This document shows, piece after piece, positions 46,496 to 58,855 of a DNA stretch of 64,000 nucleotides. The position numbers were made by a program, and so were the translations under genes. This stretch comes from Albula goreensis. Its lineage: Eukaryota > Chordata > Actinopteri > Albuliformes > Albulidae. Where the stretch lies: NCBI GenBank assembly GCA_022829145.1, contig CM040758.1:23698575-23762574 (forward strand), written 5' to 3'. The first letter of the stretch is position 1, and every line of letters starts with the position of its first letter. Under the pieces are notes generated by a model. The model was given only the letters and a program-made list of their open reading frames with translations. It had not been told where the DNA came from and searched no databases.

Positions 46496-46515
46496 TTTTT
46501 TTTTTTTTTTTTTTT
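46496..46515. repeat. Poly(T) run, 20 bp
   Basis: Uninterrupted T run, with a second, shorter T run at 46435-46449. No retroposon body was recognised. Confidence 0.9.
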
Positions 46516-46870
46516 GCAATGCAGTGAAGGCTTCATACAAACGGGGGACGTTCCCGTGACGTCTCGATTAGCCTGCCCGCCGTGAGAATCATTACCTCTG
46601 AAGACCTTTGTTCCACGGGATTAAAATGCCCACAAAATGCCCAACTTTTGCAACGCTGGGCGCCATGGCAACGGCTACACCATGTTTAACCGACAAGGTC
46701 AATGAGATGAGGAATGGCTGCTCACGGTAAAGGAAGTCAGCGGTGATTGTCAATTACTGTGGAAGTGAATTGAATGAAATGGAATAAGGCGGAATTCCCC
46801 CCTCTTTTCGCCTTCCCTGCCCATCCCTGATTATTTTGAGCAGGAATTAAATTACCCAGAAACCAATAAT
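46516..46870. promoter_or_regulatory. Candidate conserved element with RFX-like half palindrome
   Basis: GCGCCATGGCAAC at 46660-46672 resembles the RFX X-box (GTTGCCATGGCAAC) with the first arm changed. The surrounding sequence is complex and CpG-containing (GACGTCTCGATTAGCC). No coding frame was accepted. Confidence 0.25.
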
Positions 46871-46882
46871 GGGTGCCAAACT

Positions 46883-46919
46883 CACCCCCTCCCCCACCCC
46901 CACCCCCACCACCCCACCC
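46883..46919 (-). other. G-quadruplex motif on the minus strand
   Basis: At least four C4-C5 tracts with one- or two-base spacers (for example CCCCCACCCCCACCCCCACC). The complement therefore carries a compact G-quadruplex pattern. A looser C-tract cluster follows at 47286-47338. Confidence 0.8.
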
Positions 46920-48240
46920 ATCAGAGTCAGAGCTCCCTTTTCTGGTCTAACCCTAAGCAGGTGAACATTTGAATCTACAAACCCAGCACTCATTTCAACC
47001 ACCCAATCTGATGATCAAAACTGATTATCACTCTGCAAAGCTTTGCTCTGTCTCTCTCACGCGCTCTCTTTCTCCCTCTGTCTCTCACAGTCCCATCTTA
47101 ATAATTCATAAGCAAGCAAAATGTTCAAAGCCATTTTTTTTTCACATTTAAATCAGAGAGTGTGGACACCTGACAGAGAGCGTGATGTCAGTATATTTTG
47201 AACACCGTCCTCATCCACAGGGCTGGCTGCACACATTATGGAAGAACAATGCCGGGAGAAATAAAACTGGTCACCGCTGAGAGAACCCCCATCCCCCCTG
47301 CCATAACCGCCCCCACCACCTCCCCCACCTCCCCCCCAACGGCCACAAAGCCAATCTCCCAAAACCACTGCCTTTCATCGGCAAAATAACAAGGATATTT
47401 ATTGGCGCAGAGAGTTCACAATTTTCTCTGCTCTTGCAAGAGCTGTTTTCATCAATAACGGAAGGAGTGGCAGGGAATCTTTTGGATTTGACGTTGACTC
47501 ATTAGAGAAACCGGGGAAACATTCCAAGAGAAATAAACATATTTGTCTTTGATACCACTCCATGTTCCTCTAAGTGCTATTGTAACAAAGCATCCTCCGG
47601 TTCTCACATAATGGCAGAAATTCATACCGGAGACCAATGGGTCCCAAGGCGCAAGTTCAAGAGTTAATAGTGGAGCAGGTTTAGTTTTGCCGTTGTACCC
47701 TAAGATTAACCTGTTTCACTTTAATGTGCTTTAGATTTTTTTTTTCCCCCAACCGTAATGCCTTTTCCAATACCATTGATAAAAGTGTTTTCAAGCTGAG
47801 AAAGCAATACTGCAGAGGGGAGTGCATAAGGCGTTTGTTTTGACAGCAGGCAGAGTATGACCGGTCGGCGTGCGGTTTTAACCGAAAGCCGAGCGGAAAA
47901 AAAATCCTGAAAGCGCATATCCACCCCAGCAATGTTCTCACGCGCGCGGGGGAGAGGGGCAGAGTGCCCAGCTGTCAGGGAATCTGCAATGATGACATCT
48001 GATTGCAACAGTGAGGGAAAAAAACGCATTGATTGACGCGGAAAACATTGGCATTTATGAATTATATCTCTCAACAGGAAATCTGACGCCCCCTGATCTC
48101 TTAAAAAAAAAAAAAATAAGCAAAAGCCAAAAAAAAAAAAAAAGATTGTGGGCACTGTGCCTGCTCTGCGTAGCCCCCTTAACGTGTGACCTTGCCTGGC
48201 AGCATTCAGGGAGCTCCGTCTTTACTGTGTGATAAAATAT
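46920..48240. promoter_or_regulatory. Candidate conserved non-coding region
   Basis: Mostly non-repetitive DNA with C-tracts at 47286-47338 and A/T runs at 47738-47748, 48103-48115 and 48130-48143. The runs create false Phe-rich or Lys-rich frames. The blocks at 47390-47660 and 47750-48080 look complex enough to be regulatory. Confidence 0.2.
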
Positions 48241-49219
48241 TTACTGCTTTTGACTTACACGTGGCGTAACGAGACCTCACAGCAGGTCTGCTCTCTGAAG
48301 CAGCGGGCCTGGGTTTCTGTCTCTCTCTCTCTCTCCCTCTGTCTTTCTCCCTCTCTACACGTCGCACGCTTTTCTCTCAGCGTGTGTTCCCCGTCACTTC
48401 CAACACCTCTACCTCCCTCCCTTCTCCCTGGCTTTTTTTCTTTATTCTATTCTTTTATAATGTGGAACCTGAAGCGCTAGAGAGGCTTGCTTTCCCTGCC
48501 TTGCGCTGCCTACGGTTAGCTTCACAACGCCATCTGCCATCCCCTGCTTTGTGCTGCCAGTTCACCAAGGCCTGTCCTGGACGAGGCTAACGTGCTACTG
48601 CCGCTAACCGCTATCCCTGCCCCACTGTCTTTAGGCTGCTCCTAGCGTTAGCATGTCTGCGCCATCATAAGGTCCAGCTAACCTATGGAAGGACGGCATG
48701 AATGGATTTCAACCACCACTCGTGTATATCAACAGGACAGCTCTGTGTTTATATCATTACAAAGCATTATAGTACATTATATGAGACATGACTTAACGCT
48801 GTGGTATTCTACATGAACTTTATTTGTCACAGAGCCAGGGCACACCTGATGGAGCAAGTTCTCCATGAATGTGAAAACTCAAAAAATGGTATAAAAGTGT
48901 GATACAAGGTGTTGTTTTTGCAACACTAAATTTGCTGTTGTATAGTTAAGGAAATAAATTAGAGGATGAACTGAAATGTGTAAAACTGAAATGTGTCTTG
49001 GTAGATTTGCTTCTCACAAGTGTGTTTTTTTTTTCTGTCTGACATCTGTGTTGTGCACAGGCTTAATTGCACGCTGCTGGTTCCAAAACCCAGACATATT
49101 ACCAGTATTCTGGGTATCTCTTCAGCTCTTGAGCCTTTTCAAAAATCCACCTGGATGGACATTTTTTGATGAGAAAATATTGATGCCTCAAGGAAAAAAA
49201 AAAACAAACAGGCTTGCAG
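48241..49219. other. Non-coding stretch
   Basis: A CT-rich tract at 48319-48357 lies before a block (48470-48670) in which GCTAACGTGCTACTG, CCGCTAACCGCTA and AGCGTTAGCATG repeat a GCTAAC-like word. This looks like a decayed tandem or dispersed repeat. No gene was recognised. Confidence 0.3.
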
Positions 49220-50070
49220 CTACCTTACTCAACTGGAAAAGAAACCATCGCATCCCATAGAGAGCTCAATCTCATTAGCGGCAGGGCGGAAAACCTGATC
49301 GCTGAATTAAGAAGTCATAAAAATCAGCCCGGAGCTATCTCAAAATGCCACACACCTCTTTGTGAGGTAATGATACTTCATGGCCCTAAATTGTTGGGAA
49401 TCCACATCATGTGTCAAGTGGGGGTCATTAGTGAACGTGAAGTAACATCGGTTACGGACTTCCTCAGGTTTATGGGTGAAACGTATAATTATAAGCCCAA
49501 CCAGTCGATACATCTTATGATTGTTCTTGCTGCCTTAAGGCAGTGCAATTAAGTGAGCGTCTCTCTGAATCGACTTGAGGTATTCTAGGCTGTAATAACC
49601 GGCAAGATGCAGTGAAATGTTTTTAGCTACGTGCAGTTGGCGGCCCAAATGGCTGGTGCCTCACAGAATGACAAACGGGCCATTAAACTACGAGCAATCA
49701 GTGATTCTCGCCGCCTCTTTTTTTTCTTTTTGTATTAGCGGTCTTTAGAGAATCTTGAGAGCGCTCAGCTAATGCTGATGGCCCTTCAGCGTTCTCCCTA
49801 TCAGGCTATCAGCTGCTAATGCCCTCTGTCAGGCCTGCTCCAGTCTGAAGAACCTGATTGAGTGTTTATGTGATAAAGTGGAGAGCAGGCCTCGTGAGAG
49901 CTGGGTTGCTATGTGCTAAGTCCCCCGGGCTCTTATTTAACAAAGCAAAATTAAAAGGCAACGCAGTGACACTGTCTTCACAGCACAACTGCTGGTTGAG
50001 TCATTATCCAGCTGTATATTAAGTTAATATGGCCCATCTCATCTCTAAAGCTTTTTTTGTTGTTGCTGTT
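49220..50070. promoter_or_regulatory. Candidate conserved non-coding region
   Basis: About 850 bp with few runs and frequent CATTAG, AATTAAG, TTAACG and CAGCTGCTAATG words. The frame at 49214-49552 is open for 112 codons without a recognised domain and continues out of another unrelated open frame. Assigned by composition only. Confidence 0.25.
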
Positions 50071-51060
50071 GCCTTGTCGATACACATCACAATCAATCAT
50101 TAACGAGTATTAAGAAGAATTAAAACCAGTCTCAACTTTTGTATTTACGCTGGCTATGACCCAATGAAGGCAGTAAGGCTCTTTAAGGGCAGATGCAATT
50201 CAATAAAGACTTTGCATTACAAAAGAAGTTTATTTTCTCTTTTATCAAAGATGAGGAAACATGTTGTGTGCTCTGTGTTCTTTTCACTCTTAAACAGAAT
50301 ATCTTATGCCATTTTAAAGAATAAAGTCCATTATCATATATTGCAGATGCCTTTAAATAAAGTGAATTTGATTGTGTACTGGTCATTGTCTTTGAATTCC
50401 TCCGGATATTGTGATAATTTTGTTTAGGTTTGGAATGCTCCACATAAAGTTTCAGTTATTTTGAAATTATTTTGAAATTTGATTTTTAGAAATATTAAAT
50501 CTATAACATGCTCATGACACATGACACCTCTGACATCTCATAAAATCGAATCAGAAATAAAGACACAGGAATATATGCATGTTGGACATTTCCCAGGATA
50601 TTGTTGATTAACTCCCTAACTTGATTCAGAGTTGTAAAACATTGCGTTCTACAAGTATCCACTACAACTATGTAGTGGATGTAATGCACTTTCATTATCC
50701 TTCTTCTTTTTCTGTTTTGTTTAATGGAAATGTATGCACATTCAAATTAATTACGTAACACTTTATTGTAATTTATTGTAACACTACATAATGATCAGTT
50801 AACAAGTAGTGAGTAGTTTCTTTCATTAAAAAGACAACACATTGCAGAATGCACCTGGGTGTTTGTATCGTTTCAAATGTAAATTGTTTCAGATAGAAAC
50901 ACAATGGATTAATATTTCATTATACGTGATGTCTGAAATTTTGCTTTCATGTTTCACTGTGCCTTTATATAGTTCAGGTTTGATGTTGACAGCGTTGTCT
51001 TCAGTGAATAAGCAAAAACATAATAGATGTCACAGAGATAACACAATCACGTACTCACGT
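50071..51060. other. AT-rich non-coding stretch
   Basis: Frames of 86-87 codons on opposite strands cover the same bases (50164-50443) and look non-coding. No repeat family was recognised. Confidence 0.35.
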
Positions 51061-51149
51061 GCACAGTCACGCAAACGCACAAACACACGCATCACGCAAA
51101 CACACACACAAACACACACACACACACGCACACAAACACACGCACACGC

Positions 51150-51187
<38 letters not shown>
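51061..51187. repeat. (CA)n microsatellite
   Basis: Degenerate CA repeat with GC interruptions, becoming pure at 51151-51187. Confidence 0.95.
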
Positions 51188-51192
<5 letters not shown>

Positions 51193-51219
51193 GTGTCTTA
51201 TCTTAAAATAAAATCAGCT

Positions 51220-51650
51220 TGATCTTAAGAATGCCAGCATCAGCAGGGTAATTAAAGGGTTGAAGGAAGACCCTGTAGGACTCTGTGCAATACAAGAGAC
51301 TGGAAATAATGATCCACAAGTGAGGCATAAAATGCAGATTAAAAACAGATTGTATTGTAGGCGAAGCAAACTGTTGGGGTCTTTTCTGCGCCGGGCGCTT
51401 TGATGTGATCCTCATGCTGTTCGGGGCTTCGCTGTAATTATCCACGGCTCTTTGCAGAGAGAGGAGGAAAAATGACAGTGCGCTCTCAAACCAGAATGGC
51501 TTTGTGTCAGCTGAGCTCCCTCTCTCAGAGGCTGCCGCTGAATGCAAATACCAGATTAAGCTTCCTGGTGACAGGGCCGGCCGCACGGGTTCCGCACCGC
51601 GCGAGTTCACACTGTCATACTCCAGCCAGTCACCAGAGCAATGACGCATG
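51220..51650. promoter_or_regulatory. Candidate conserved element under a 157-codon open frame
   Basis: A complex, partly CpG-containing island (GCGCCGGGCGCTTTGATG). The minus frame at 51203-51676 is open for 157 codons, the longest outside the retroelements. Its product shows no known domain, and no splice or promoter context supports a gene. A regulatory island is more likely than a coding exon. Confidence 0.25.
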
Positions 51651-53799
51651 ATATGTATGTCTCTATATATGTACATGTCTATATATATCCAGATATTATT
51701 ATTACATATACATGCTTATTACCAGCATATGTTTTTATAAGTAAATTAAATATATATGTAATATTTCAAAGTATTTTTAAGTACATTTGTACAAATCCAA
51801 ATGTTCTTAAGAAATGTCTTGATGGTGTTTATGATCTTTGTTTGTGGTTATACATGTACATCGCTATAGCAATGTTTTGCTGTCAATATAATTCTTCATG
51901 GTCTATGTATTTGTTTTCATATATCTCTTGATAGAGTGAATGTGAGGTACAAATATGAGTACTTCCTTCAGTATGAGTGCATGGTTACTCTTATTACTTA
52001 TGTTTCAGAAGTCATTCGTTCAAAGTATTCATTTTCATATATTTATTGGGCAGAATCAATTATGTGCAGCCATTTTGAGTGTGTTAATGAGGGCATATCC
52101 CCAGACAGTCCCACTTGGTGCCCTCAGGCCGCAAGGCCAAGCCGAAGATCAATGTTGTTTTTGATTAAGGAGAATGGGGGCTCTGTGTTAATTGATTTGT
52201 TGGACCTCCATCAGCATCTGCTCATAGTCTGAGTTATCCTGAAGTTGGAGGGGGAGGAGGGGCGTAACTTTATCTGCTAGACACGGGGAATGCTCTCCTC
52301 TCAGGGTTTAAGTTTCTGTGGATGGAGAAAGTACAGCTGTCATCCTCCAATGCAACACAGTAATGTGTTCACCTCTGGCAACCACAACTAATGTTTTTCT
52401 ATTCAGCTATGATGTGCTGTGCTCTTGTCCTTCTGTGAAGAATGAAACAAATTTTCTACACAAATTTAGATTTTTTGCACAAGTATGTGTCGCATATTTC
52501 AGGGACTGACAAACAAATTTTGTGCAAAATGAAAATATTATTAATTTTATAATGATTTAAGAAAAACCATGTGCTGCAGTTTTTGCCATTTAGGAGTTTT
52601 ATATCTAAATATAAAAGTAAGCCCTCCATTTTTTTAAATGTGAAAGGTGGAACCATAAAATATATTTTAAAAAGCATGCAACTAAAGCTTCTGTTGTTTC
52701 TTATTTTCTTAAAAGTTTTTTTTTTTTTGAGATACAATTAGTGTCAGAAATGGAATAACATTACTCCTTCCCCTATGTGTTACTCAGATTTACGTTTGCA
52801 GTGAGACTCTGTGGTTTAAGTGGTCTCCCACCATATGTTCAGGTGAGGCAATATTAATGAGTGGCTTCTCAAAAGTGTAGAGGACACCCAAAACTTTTCC
52901 ACCGGTCATTATTTACTCTGCCACTTCTGGATGTTTGTGTTTGTGTTGTCCATTAAAGATGTAAATTCTCAGGCAGAGTCGTCGATACAAACCTCTGAGG
53001 TAAACGCCATCGGCACAACCTCAAAGCTCCCGGCTCCCGACAGTTTGCTCAAGCTTAAATTCGTGACGAGCATTCCTCACAAGGTGTTTACACACTTTCA
53101 GGCTTATGACGGACACTCCAAATATCCCCTCTGGGGGCAATAACAGCGCAGATTGCTTCACTTTCTTCTGCCCTTCAGAAATGTGTACCCATCACAATTA
53201 AGGACAGAACCTTGGTGGCATTCAGTCACGAATCCATGCTGAATACTACAAGCCGCACAGGGAGGGGAGCGCACACAAAAATAGTGCCAAAGTTCTTTTT
53301 GTGTGTCATTTATTTTGTAAACGTTTAAAATATAAATACAAAGAGCTGTGCAGACTTATTTAAAGCAGGCCCCGGTAGTCCTATGATATGTCAGAAATGT
53401 GTTCAAGAAGGCCAGTGCATCATACATTCAAAGCAGTAGTTGGAAACAACCTTCTTTAATAATATAGACATTTTTTAACTGATGAGTTGAATCTCAGTCC
53501 TTTTTTAATAAGTACAATGAGCTTTTTTGAGATGTCATCCCTGCTACATTGAGGCATTTTCCAAATGAAGGACCCCAACGGTATGCAGGGACAGAAACAC
53601 GCAAGCACAGCATGAGCAGCAGGGCTTATCTCTAATCATCCTGACTCTGACACTGAGGTTAGAGCAACAGTGCTGTTTTTATCACAGAATTCACAGCTTT
53701 CAAACCATCTCTCAAACAAATTTACCTCAACAGTCTCCCATTTTTCCACATAAAATAATGAAAGTGTGAGAACGAGAACTGCCTTTTTATTTTTAGGGG
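51651..53799. other. Non-coding stretch
   Basis: AT-rich to 52060, then a small complex patch (52060-52220) with GCAGCCATTTTGAGTG and AGCCGAAGATCAATG words. The rest is mixed, with a T run near 52718-52728. No gene was recognised. Confidence 0.35.
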
Positions 53800-54065
53800 C
53801 CTTTGGGTGGCTCTCAGAGTAAAAGTGCGCGTTGGTGGGGCTGTTCTGCTTCCCTCAGCTGGGTGTTTGAGTCCCAGCTGTGCCATTACCAGCTAGAGGT
53901 CAACATGGATAAGGCGACAATCGACTCAGAATCTGCTGGAAAAGAAATAGGAGGTAAACCTATTAAAGTCATAATTTCATTGCTCTCTAGTGGCCCCTCC
54001 TGGCCAGCCCAGTGCCTGCAGGCTGATGAACTGAATGTAGGTTGACTTTGTGTTCCTGGGATGGC
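53800..54065 (+). repeat. Possible SINE-like retroposon remnant
   Basis: The TTTGAGTCCCAGCTGTGCCA word near 53867 looks like a diverged box B with downstream body. The later part has TAGTGGCCCCTCCTGGCCAG and GTTGACTTTGTGTTCCTGG, which partly recur at 54515-54600. The family is not named. Confidence 0.35.
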
Positions 54066-54829
54066 ATAAGCAATGGATGATGTGAGAAATATCGGCAGTG
54101 GGGAAATGATTTTGGAGCAGTTAGTGAATGAATGCAGTATTGTCGTGGACAGGCATCAGCCTCGCCCCAGCCTGCAGTATGAGCTGAAAACAGTAGTGCA
54201 GAGGCTTTTCAAAAGTATGATCAAACACATTTGAGTGACACGTCTAAAAAACAGATCTGACTGCAGCCCCAGAGCACCACGGATGTTCCAGACTAGATTA
54301 CCATTGAGTCATGAGTGACGTCCTGGCAGATGGACAAATTTACATGTTGGGAATGATGTAAAAACCAAAACCAGCCATGGATCGTCTACTAGATGAAAGT
54401 CACCACCTCTTTCAGTAGCTGTCACTAGTCCATAGATGTACATGTCAACCTTAAAGTTCCAATCATATGTTAAATACAACTCATGGTATAGCTGTGTGTC
54501 CAGTAGCTGGGATCAGTCTCATCTTTGGTGCCCTCCCCTGGCCAAGTGTGGATCTACAGGTTCAGAAAACGAAACACATGTTGACTCTGTGTTCCTCCAG
54601 TTGCAAATACAAAGTACTTTGAGTCTGGAAATATTATTATTAGTGAAAAATGGCTAAGGCTTGTCACTGCATGATAGGATCCTCCTGATTATGTTTGGTT
54701 TGCAGTTGCTCTGGTGAAATAGCCAGGTCTGGATGGGAAAGAAAAAACAAAAGTGATTCCACCTCATGGTGAGGTTTGGCAGCTGGGACTTTTTTTTTCT
54801 TTCTTTCTTTCTTATCCCGTGATAACAAA
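54066..54829. other. Non-coding stretch
   Basis: The part at 54515-54600 (GTGCCCTCCCCTGGCCAAG, GTTGACTCTGTGTTCCTCC) resembles the right end of the repeat at 53800-54065. A (CTTT)n tract lies at 54789-54813. No gene was recognised. Confidence 0.35.
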
Positions 54830-55640
54830 AGCAATCAGATCATGGCCGCGGTTCAAAACTGAATGGAAATGAATAATATCCACAAACAATCGCTAATGAG
54901 AGTGTTTGAGATGGTGGAGCTGTACACTTGATCAGCCAGGTTCTTACTGTTATTTTAATTGGCTCCCTGCCTTATGTGTCATTAATAAATGGAACAGGCC
55001 TCATAATCAGAACCCACAGTGCATGTAATTTGTACTTCCGCATAACTTGTATTGGCAGCCGAGCTCTTGTAAATGAAATAGCCTGGGAATACGTTTTGCT
55101 AGGTGTTACTCTCATTGATATTGAACTGTCATAATTTAAGTCTGCTGAAGACACCGGCGGTCGGGGTTTACTCCGCATTAACAGTGCTATCGACCGTCCG
55201 CTTTCTGTAGAATACCCCATTACAATAGGGGAGGAGACATTAACTCGCATTCAGATTAATTACATTGACTGCTAAACCCGCCTTTTTGTTCCCTGCCAAC
55301 GTAAATGTAAGCGCTTCTCGAATGTGCGCACTCCAGTACAGTATATTTGCTTTATTTAAATGCCAAGTGCGCTTATAGTTAATCACAGGTCTTAACAGGA
55401 GCAGGATGCTAAGTGGGTATTGGGACCCGGTGAGGCATAATGATTACAGCCAGCTATCTCTGATGGTAATTTATTGACCCAGAGACTGCGATGTTTATTG
55501 AATAACGATGTGTCGGGGTGTGTCAAAGCCGAGGGTGCCCTAATTCACTGGCACTGCCCTCACTGGTATGAATTCTTCACAGTCTTTCATCGGTAATGTC
55601 TCCACAATGAGGAGTAGCTACACTGTGGACCTGAATTTTA
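54830..55640. promoter_or_regulatory. Candidate conserved non-coding region
   Basis: About 800 bp with almost no low-complexity sequence. It holds homeodomain-like cores (GCTAATGAG, ATTAATAAATGG, CAGATTAATTACATTG), TTATTTAAATG and TTTATTGAATAACG. The frames are short and unrecognised. Motif content is the only support. Confidence 0.3.
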
Positions 55641-56625
55641 AAACGGAGGCCAGACCTAAATGTATTAGATGCATCTAAAAAAAAAAAACATTCCATTTTT
55701 TTTTCTCTTCAGCTCAATTTGCTTAATTATATTAATTGTAAATTAAGGTCTAATTAATATGGGCAGGCATGTTCAGAGTTTGGCAGTGACAGCTAGCATT
55801 CAAACGATCATTGTTCAACTCAAAAAACACTATGTTTTTTCATATGTATTGTACTTTGCATTATAGTTTAGTCCCTTTACAAGCTCTACTGTAACTCAAC
55901 ACTAAAATGGCTTCCTATTTTTTTTTTTCTTTCACAAATTAATCTCCAGTAGTCTTGTAAACCTATGGGGCATTTAATCAATGTTAATGAGCTACATTTT
56001 ACACGCAATCTCTCCTCAGGGATGCACCATTTTATAAACGACTGTCCTCAAAACAGAACAGTACATTATTGCATGTACAAAATGCTTGAAATTAATTACT
56101 GCAATCAGATGTATCGTGAGGGAGTTTTATGTTATGCGAATCACAAAGTAAATGATTGGTGTTTTTGTAACCTACGGCATAACCAGGCACTCACCAGTTA
56201 CCATTGAGTCGCAAATAAAAGGTAATAAACAAAGGTAAGAAAAGTGTACAGTAAAAGCATATTGCAGGGAATATCACTTAACCATTCTGAAACATAATTT
56301 TATATATTGTGGGGTACATCATTTCAAATATATGTTTCTGGTCGAAGTCCCATGACCTGTAGTTTTCATACAATGTTGTATATGAAATGTAATGTAATCT
56401 TTATGCATTGTACTACTTAACCTTTGGATCTGATAAGAGTCATTTGTGCTAAAGTATAATAATTAGTAAGAAGGAGGGTGTTGTGTCCATAGCAAACCCC
56501 TGAGAGCAAAGCAGCACATTCAAACAAGGGACAATCAAAACTGATTATTGTGTTATTATTGTGTTTTGGACTTTTGTTTTTAATAAGAAAAGGGAGAAAG
56601 GAGAATAAAGAGAGAGAAGGGAAAG
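55641..56625. other. AT-rich stretch, left flank of the Ty3/Gypsy array
   Basis: Has A/T runs at 55677-55688 and 55918-55930, and ends in a purine-rich tract (56588-56625) right before the LTR. No gene was recognised. Confidence 0.4.
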
Positions 56626-57195
56626 TGTCAGGACTCAGAGGGACCCAAGCGCAGACAGAGATACGTAATAAACAGAGGTTTATTAAGCAGCCAGAAGCAC
56701 AGTCCACAAATCCAAAATCCAAGTCGTTAATCAGGCAGAGGTCAAAACCAGAGAGGCTCGGCAAAAGTACAGAAACGCAATCCAGGGTGGCAGTCAAAAA
56801 CAGGCAAAGAGTTCGTAAACAGGCAGGCTCAGCAAAGGTACAAAAATCACAAGGCGAAGAATCAAAACCAAAAAAACAGACAGGGTAATAACAGGCAGGC
56901 AGATCAGAAACAGAAAGGCTTGTAGCGCAACAGGTACTAAACACACTGAGACGAACTCAAGAACGAACAAAAGACAGGGCAGGGTATAAATACACAACTT
57001 AACAAGCAATGAGACACAGGTGAGACAGCAGGGCAGGTGAAACACATGATAATCAGAGAAGGGAACAAGGTGGGCGGGGAAAACTGAATGACAACAAAAG
57101 CACATGGACAGAGAGTGAAAAGCAAAACACGGAAACAATCGAACAAAACTGACAGAAACAAAATCAATAATCCCGATCACCCCACAGTACTGACA
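56626..57195 (-). repeat. 3' LTR of copy A (570 bp)
   Basis: On the plus strand it starts TGTCAGGACTCAGAGG and ends CAGTACTGACA. It differs from 61427-61998 mainly by small indels: an A run near 56869-56875, a 5 bp net difference near 56960, and one G near 57079. The near identity suggests a recent insertion. The last codons of pol and their stop (57177-57179) lie inside it. Confidence 0.93.
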
Positions 57196-57617
57196 GTACC
57201 CCCTACGAACGCCACCTGGCGTTCTAGCAGGCACCCCAGGATGCTGCTTGTGAAAGTCCCTGATGAGGGCAGGATCCAGGATGTCCCGGCCGGGACCCAG
57301 CAGCGTTCCTCAGGGCCGTAGCCCTCCCAGTCCACCAAGTATTGCAGACCCTGCCCCGACGACGGACCTTCAGCAAGCGGCGCACAGTGTACGCCTCGGA
57401 GCCTCGATGAGACGTGGGGGAGGAGGAGCCTTAGGGGGTGGGCACAGGGGCTGCGGCGGACAGGTTTGATGCAGGAGACGTGGAAAGTGGGGTGGATGCG
57501 GCGGAGGGGGGGAGGCAGCTGGAGGCGGACTGCCACAGGACTGATGACCTTGGTGATGGGGAAGGGACCGATGAACCGGGAGCCAATTTCGGGAGTCCAC
57601 CTTGAGAGGAAGGTCAC
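57177..57617 (-). pseudogene. End of pol: GPY/F segment and chromodomain, copy A
   Basis: This open frame of 146 codons follows the integrase frame after a frameshift near 57614. It starts with the integrase C-terminal module (RFIGPFPI, the GPY/F motif, residues about 14-21). A Pro-rich linker follows, then a chromodomain with YLVDWEGYGPEERCWVPA (residues about 92-110). Chromodomains in this lineage are thought to guide integration to marked chromatin. The stop is 18 bp inside the 3' LTR, which is usual for the group. Separation from the integrase frame by a single shift is the defect here. Confidence 0.85.
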
Positions 57618-58855
57618 GGGTGGAAAGCCAGACTCGCTGACCCTGGAGGTAACGCGGAGCCTTGGAGCGCCCGACGGTCAGCCGCCTTCTTGATGTGGGC
57701 TGACGCCCGCAGCAGTGCCGACCGAGCCCTCCTCCAGGTGCGGCGGCATCTCCGGATAAAGGCAGCTGCAGATGGAACACTCACCTCCTCCTCCTGGGAT
57801 GGGAACAGGGGGGGTTGGTACCCGAGGCAGCAGTGGAAGGGCGACAGACCCGTGGGAGGAGGAGGGAGGGAGTTGACCGAGTATTCCACCCACGGCAGCT
57901 GCCGACTCCAAGCAGAGGCGTCCCTGGAGACCAGACATCGCAGCACCGTCTCAAGCTGTTGATTAGCCCGCTCGGTCTGGCCGTTAGTCTGGGGGTGAAA
58001 ACCTGAGGACAGTTTAGCAGAGGCACCAATCAATGTACAAAATGACCTCCAAAATTGAGAAGTGAACTGGGGCCCCCTATCGGACACAACCTCCAAGGGA
58101 AGCCCATGCAACCTAAAAACATGAGCCACCAGGAGCTCAGCAGTTTCCTTGGCAGAGGGTAATTTAGGAAGCGCAATGAAATGTACTGCCTTGGAGAAAC
58201 GGTCCACGATCGTGAGGATGACTGTGTTACCGTCAGATGGGGGCAAACCAGTGACAAAATCCAGCGCGATGTGCGACCAGGGCCTTCGAGGGACCGGTAG
58301 AGGGCGCAACAGGCCAGCAGGAGAACTGGTGGAAGGCTTGTTCCGGGCGCAGACCGAGCAGGCAGAGACAAAGCTGTGGACATCCTCCTTCATGTCAGGC
58401 CACCAGAAGCGTTGTTTCAGCAGAGCCATGGTGCGTCTTACTCCTGGATGACAGGCCAGCTTGGAGGAGTGTCCCCACTGCAGCACCTGGGGACGGACAC
58501 CTTGAGGAACGAACAAACAGTTAGTCGGACAGGCACTGGGAGCAGACTCACCACCGAGGGCGGTGCGGACCACCGACTCAATTTCCCACTGCGCAGCCGC
58601 TACCCAGCAGCGATCAGGCAGGATGTGACCCTTCTCAGGAGAGCTTTCTGATGAGGCATGTAGACGCGAGAGGGCATCTGGTTTGGCATTCTTGGAGCCC
58701 GGGCGATATGAGAGAGAGAAGTTGAAACGGGCAAAGAAGAGGGACCAGCGTGCCTGGCGAGAATTAAGCCGTTTGGCAGAACGAAGGTACTCTAGATTCT
58801 TATGGTCCGTCCACACCAGGAAGGGATCCTTCGTTCCTCCAACCAGTGCCTCCAC
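57614..58855 (-). CDS. Integrase with RNase H C-terminus, copy A (413-codon open frame)
   Basis: The longest intact frame in the window. Residues 1-60 are the end of RNase H, with the last catalytic Asp at D17 in the [10 protein letters not shown] block. The integrase follows. Its HHCC zinc finger is H129, H136, C166 and C169. Its D,D35E catalytic triad is D199 (ALDFVTGLP), D259 (VSDRGPQF) and E295 (GQTERANQ), with the exact D-x35-E spacing. The enzyme would insert element cDNA into chromosomes. The first codon shown is only the first open codon after a frameshift and not a natural start, since the product is released from a Gag-Pol polyprotein. The frame is lost before the GPY/F module. All visible catalytic residues are intact. 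Confidence 0.92.
   Translation of the reverse strand: MEALVGGTKDPFLVWTDHKNLEYLRSAKRLNSRQARWSLFFARFNFSLSYRPGSKNAKPDALSRLHASSESSPEKGHILPDRCWVAAAQWEIESVVRTALGGESAPSACPTNCLFVPQGVRPQVLQWGHSSKLACHPGVRRTMALLKQRFWWPDMKEDVHSFVSACSVCARNKPSTSSPAGLLRPLPVPRRPWSHIALDFVTGLPPSDGNTVILTIVDRFSKAVHFIALPKLPSAKETAELLVAHVFRLHGLPLEVVSDRGPQFTSQFWRSFCTLIGASAKLSSGFHPQTNGQTERANQQLETVLRCLVSRDASAWSRQLPWVEYSVNSLPPPPTGLSPFHCCLGYQPPLFPSQEEEVSVPSAAAFIRRCRRTWRRARSALLRASAHIKKAADRRALQGSALPPGSASLAFHP

Noticed and set aside
47721-48155. 144-codon minus frame starting with Phe runs
   Set aside because: The Phe runs come from poly(A) tracts; the rest has no domain.
50842-51222. 126-codon forward frame with a His-Thr tail
   Set aside because: Runs through the (CA)n tract; the first half is AT-rich non-coding sequence.
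56550-56888. Forward frames in the LTRs (also 61414-61770)
   Set aside because: They lie within LTR sequence antisense to the element and recur identically in both LTRs.
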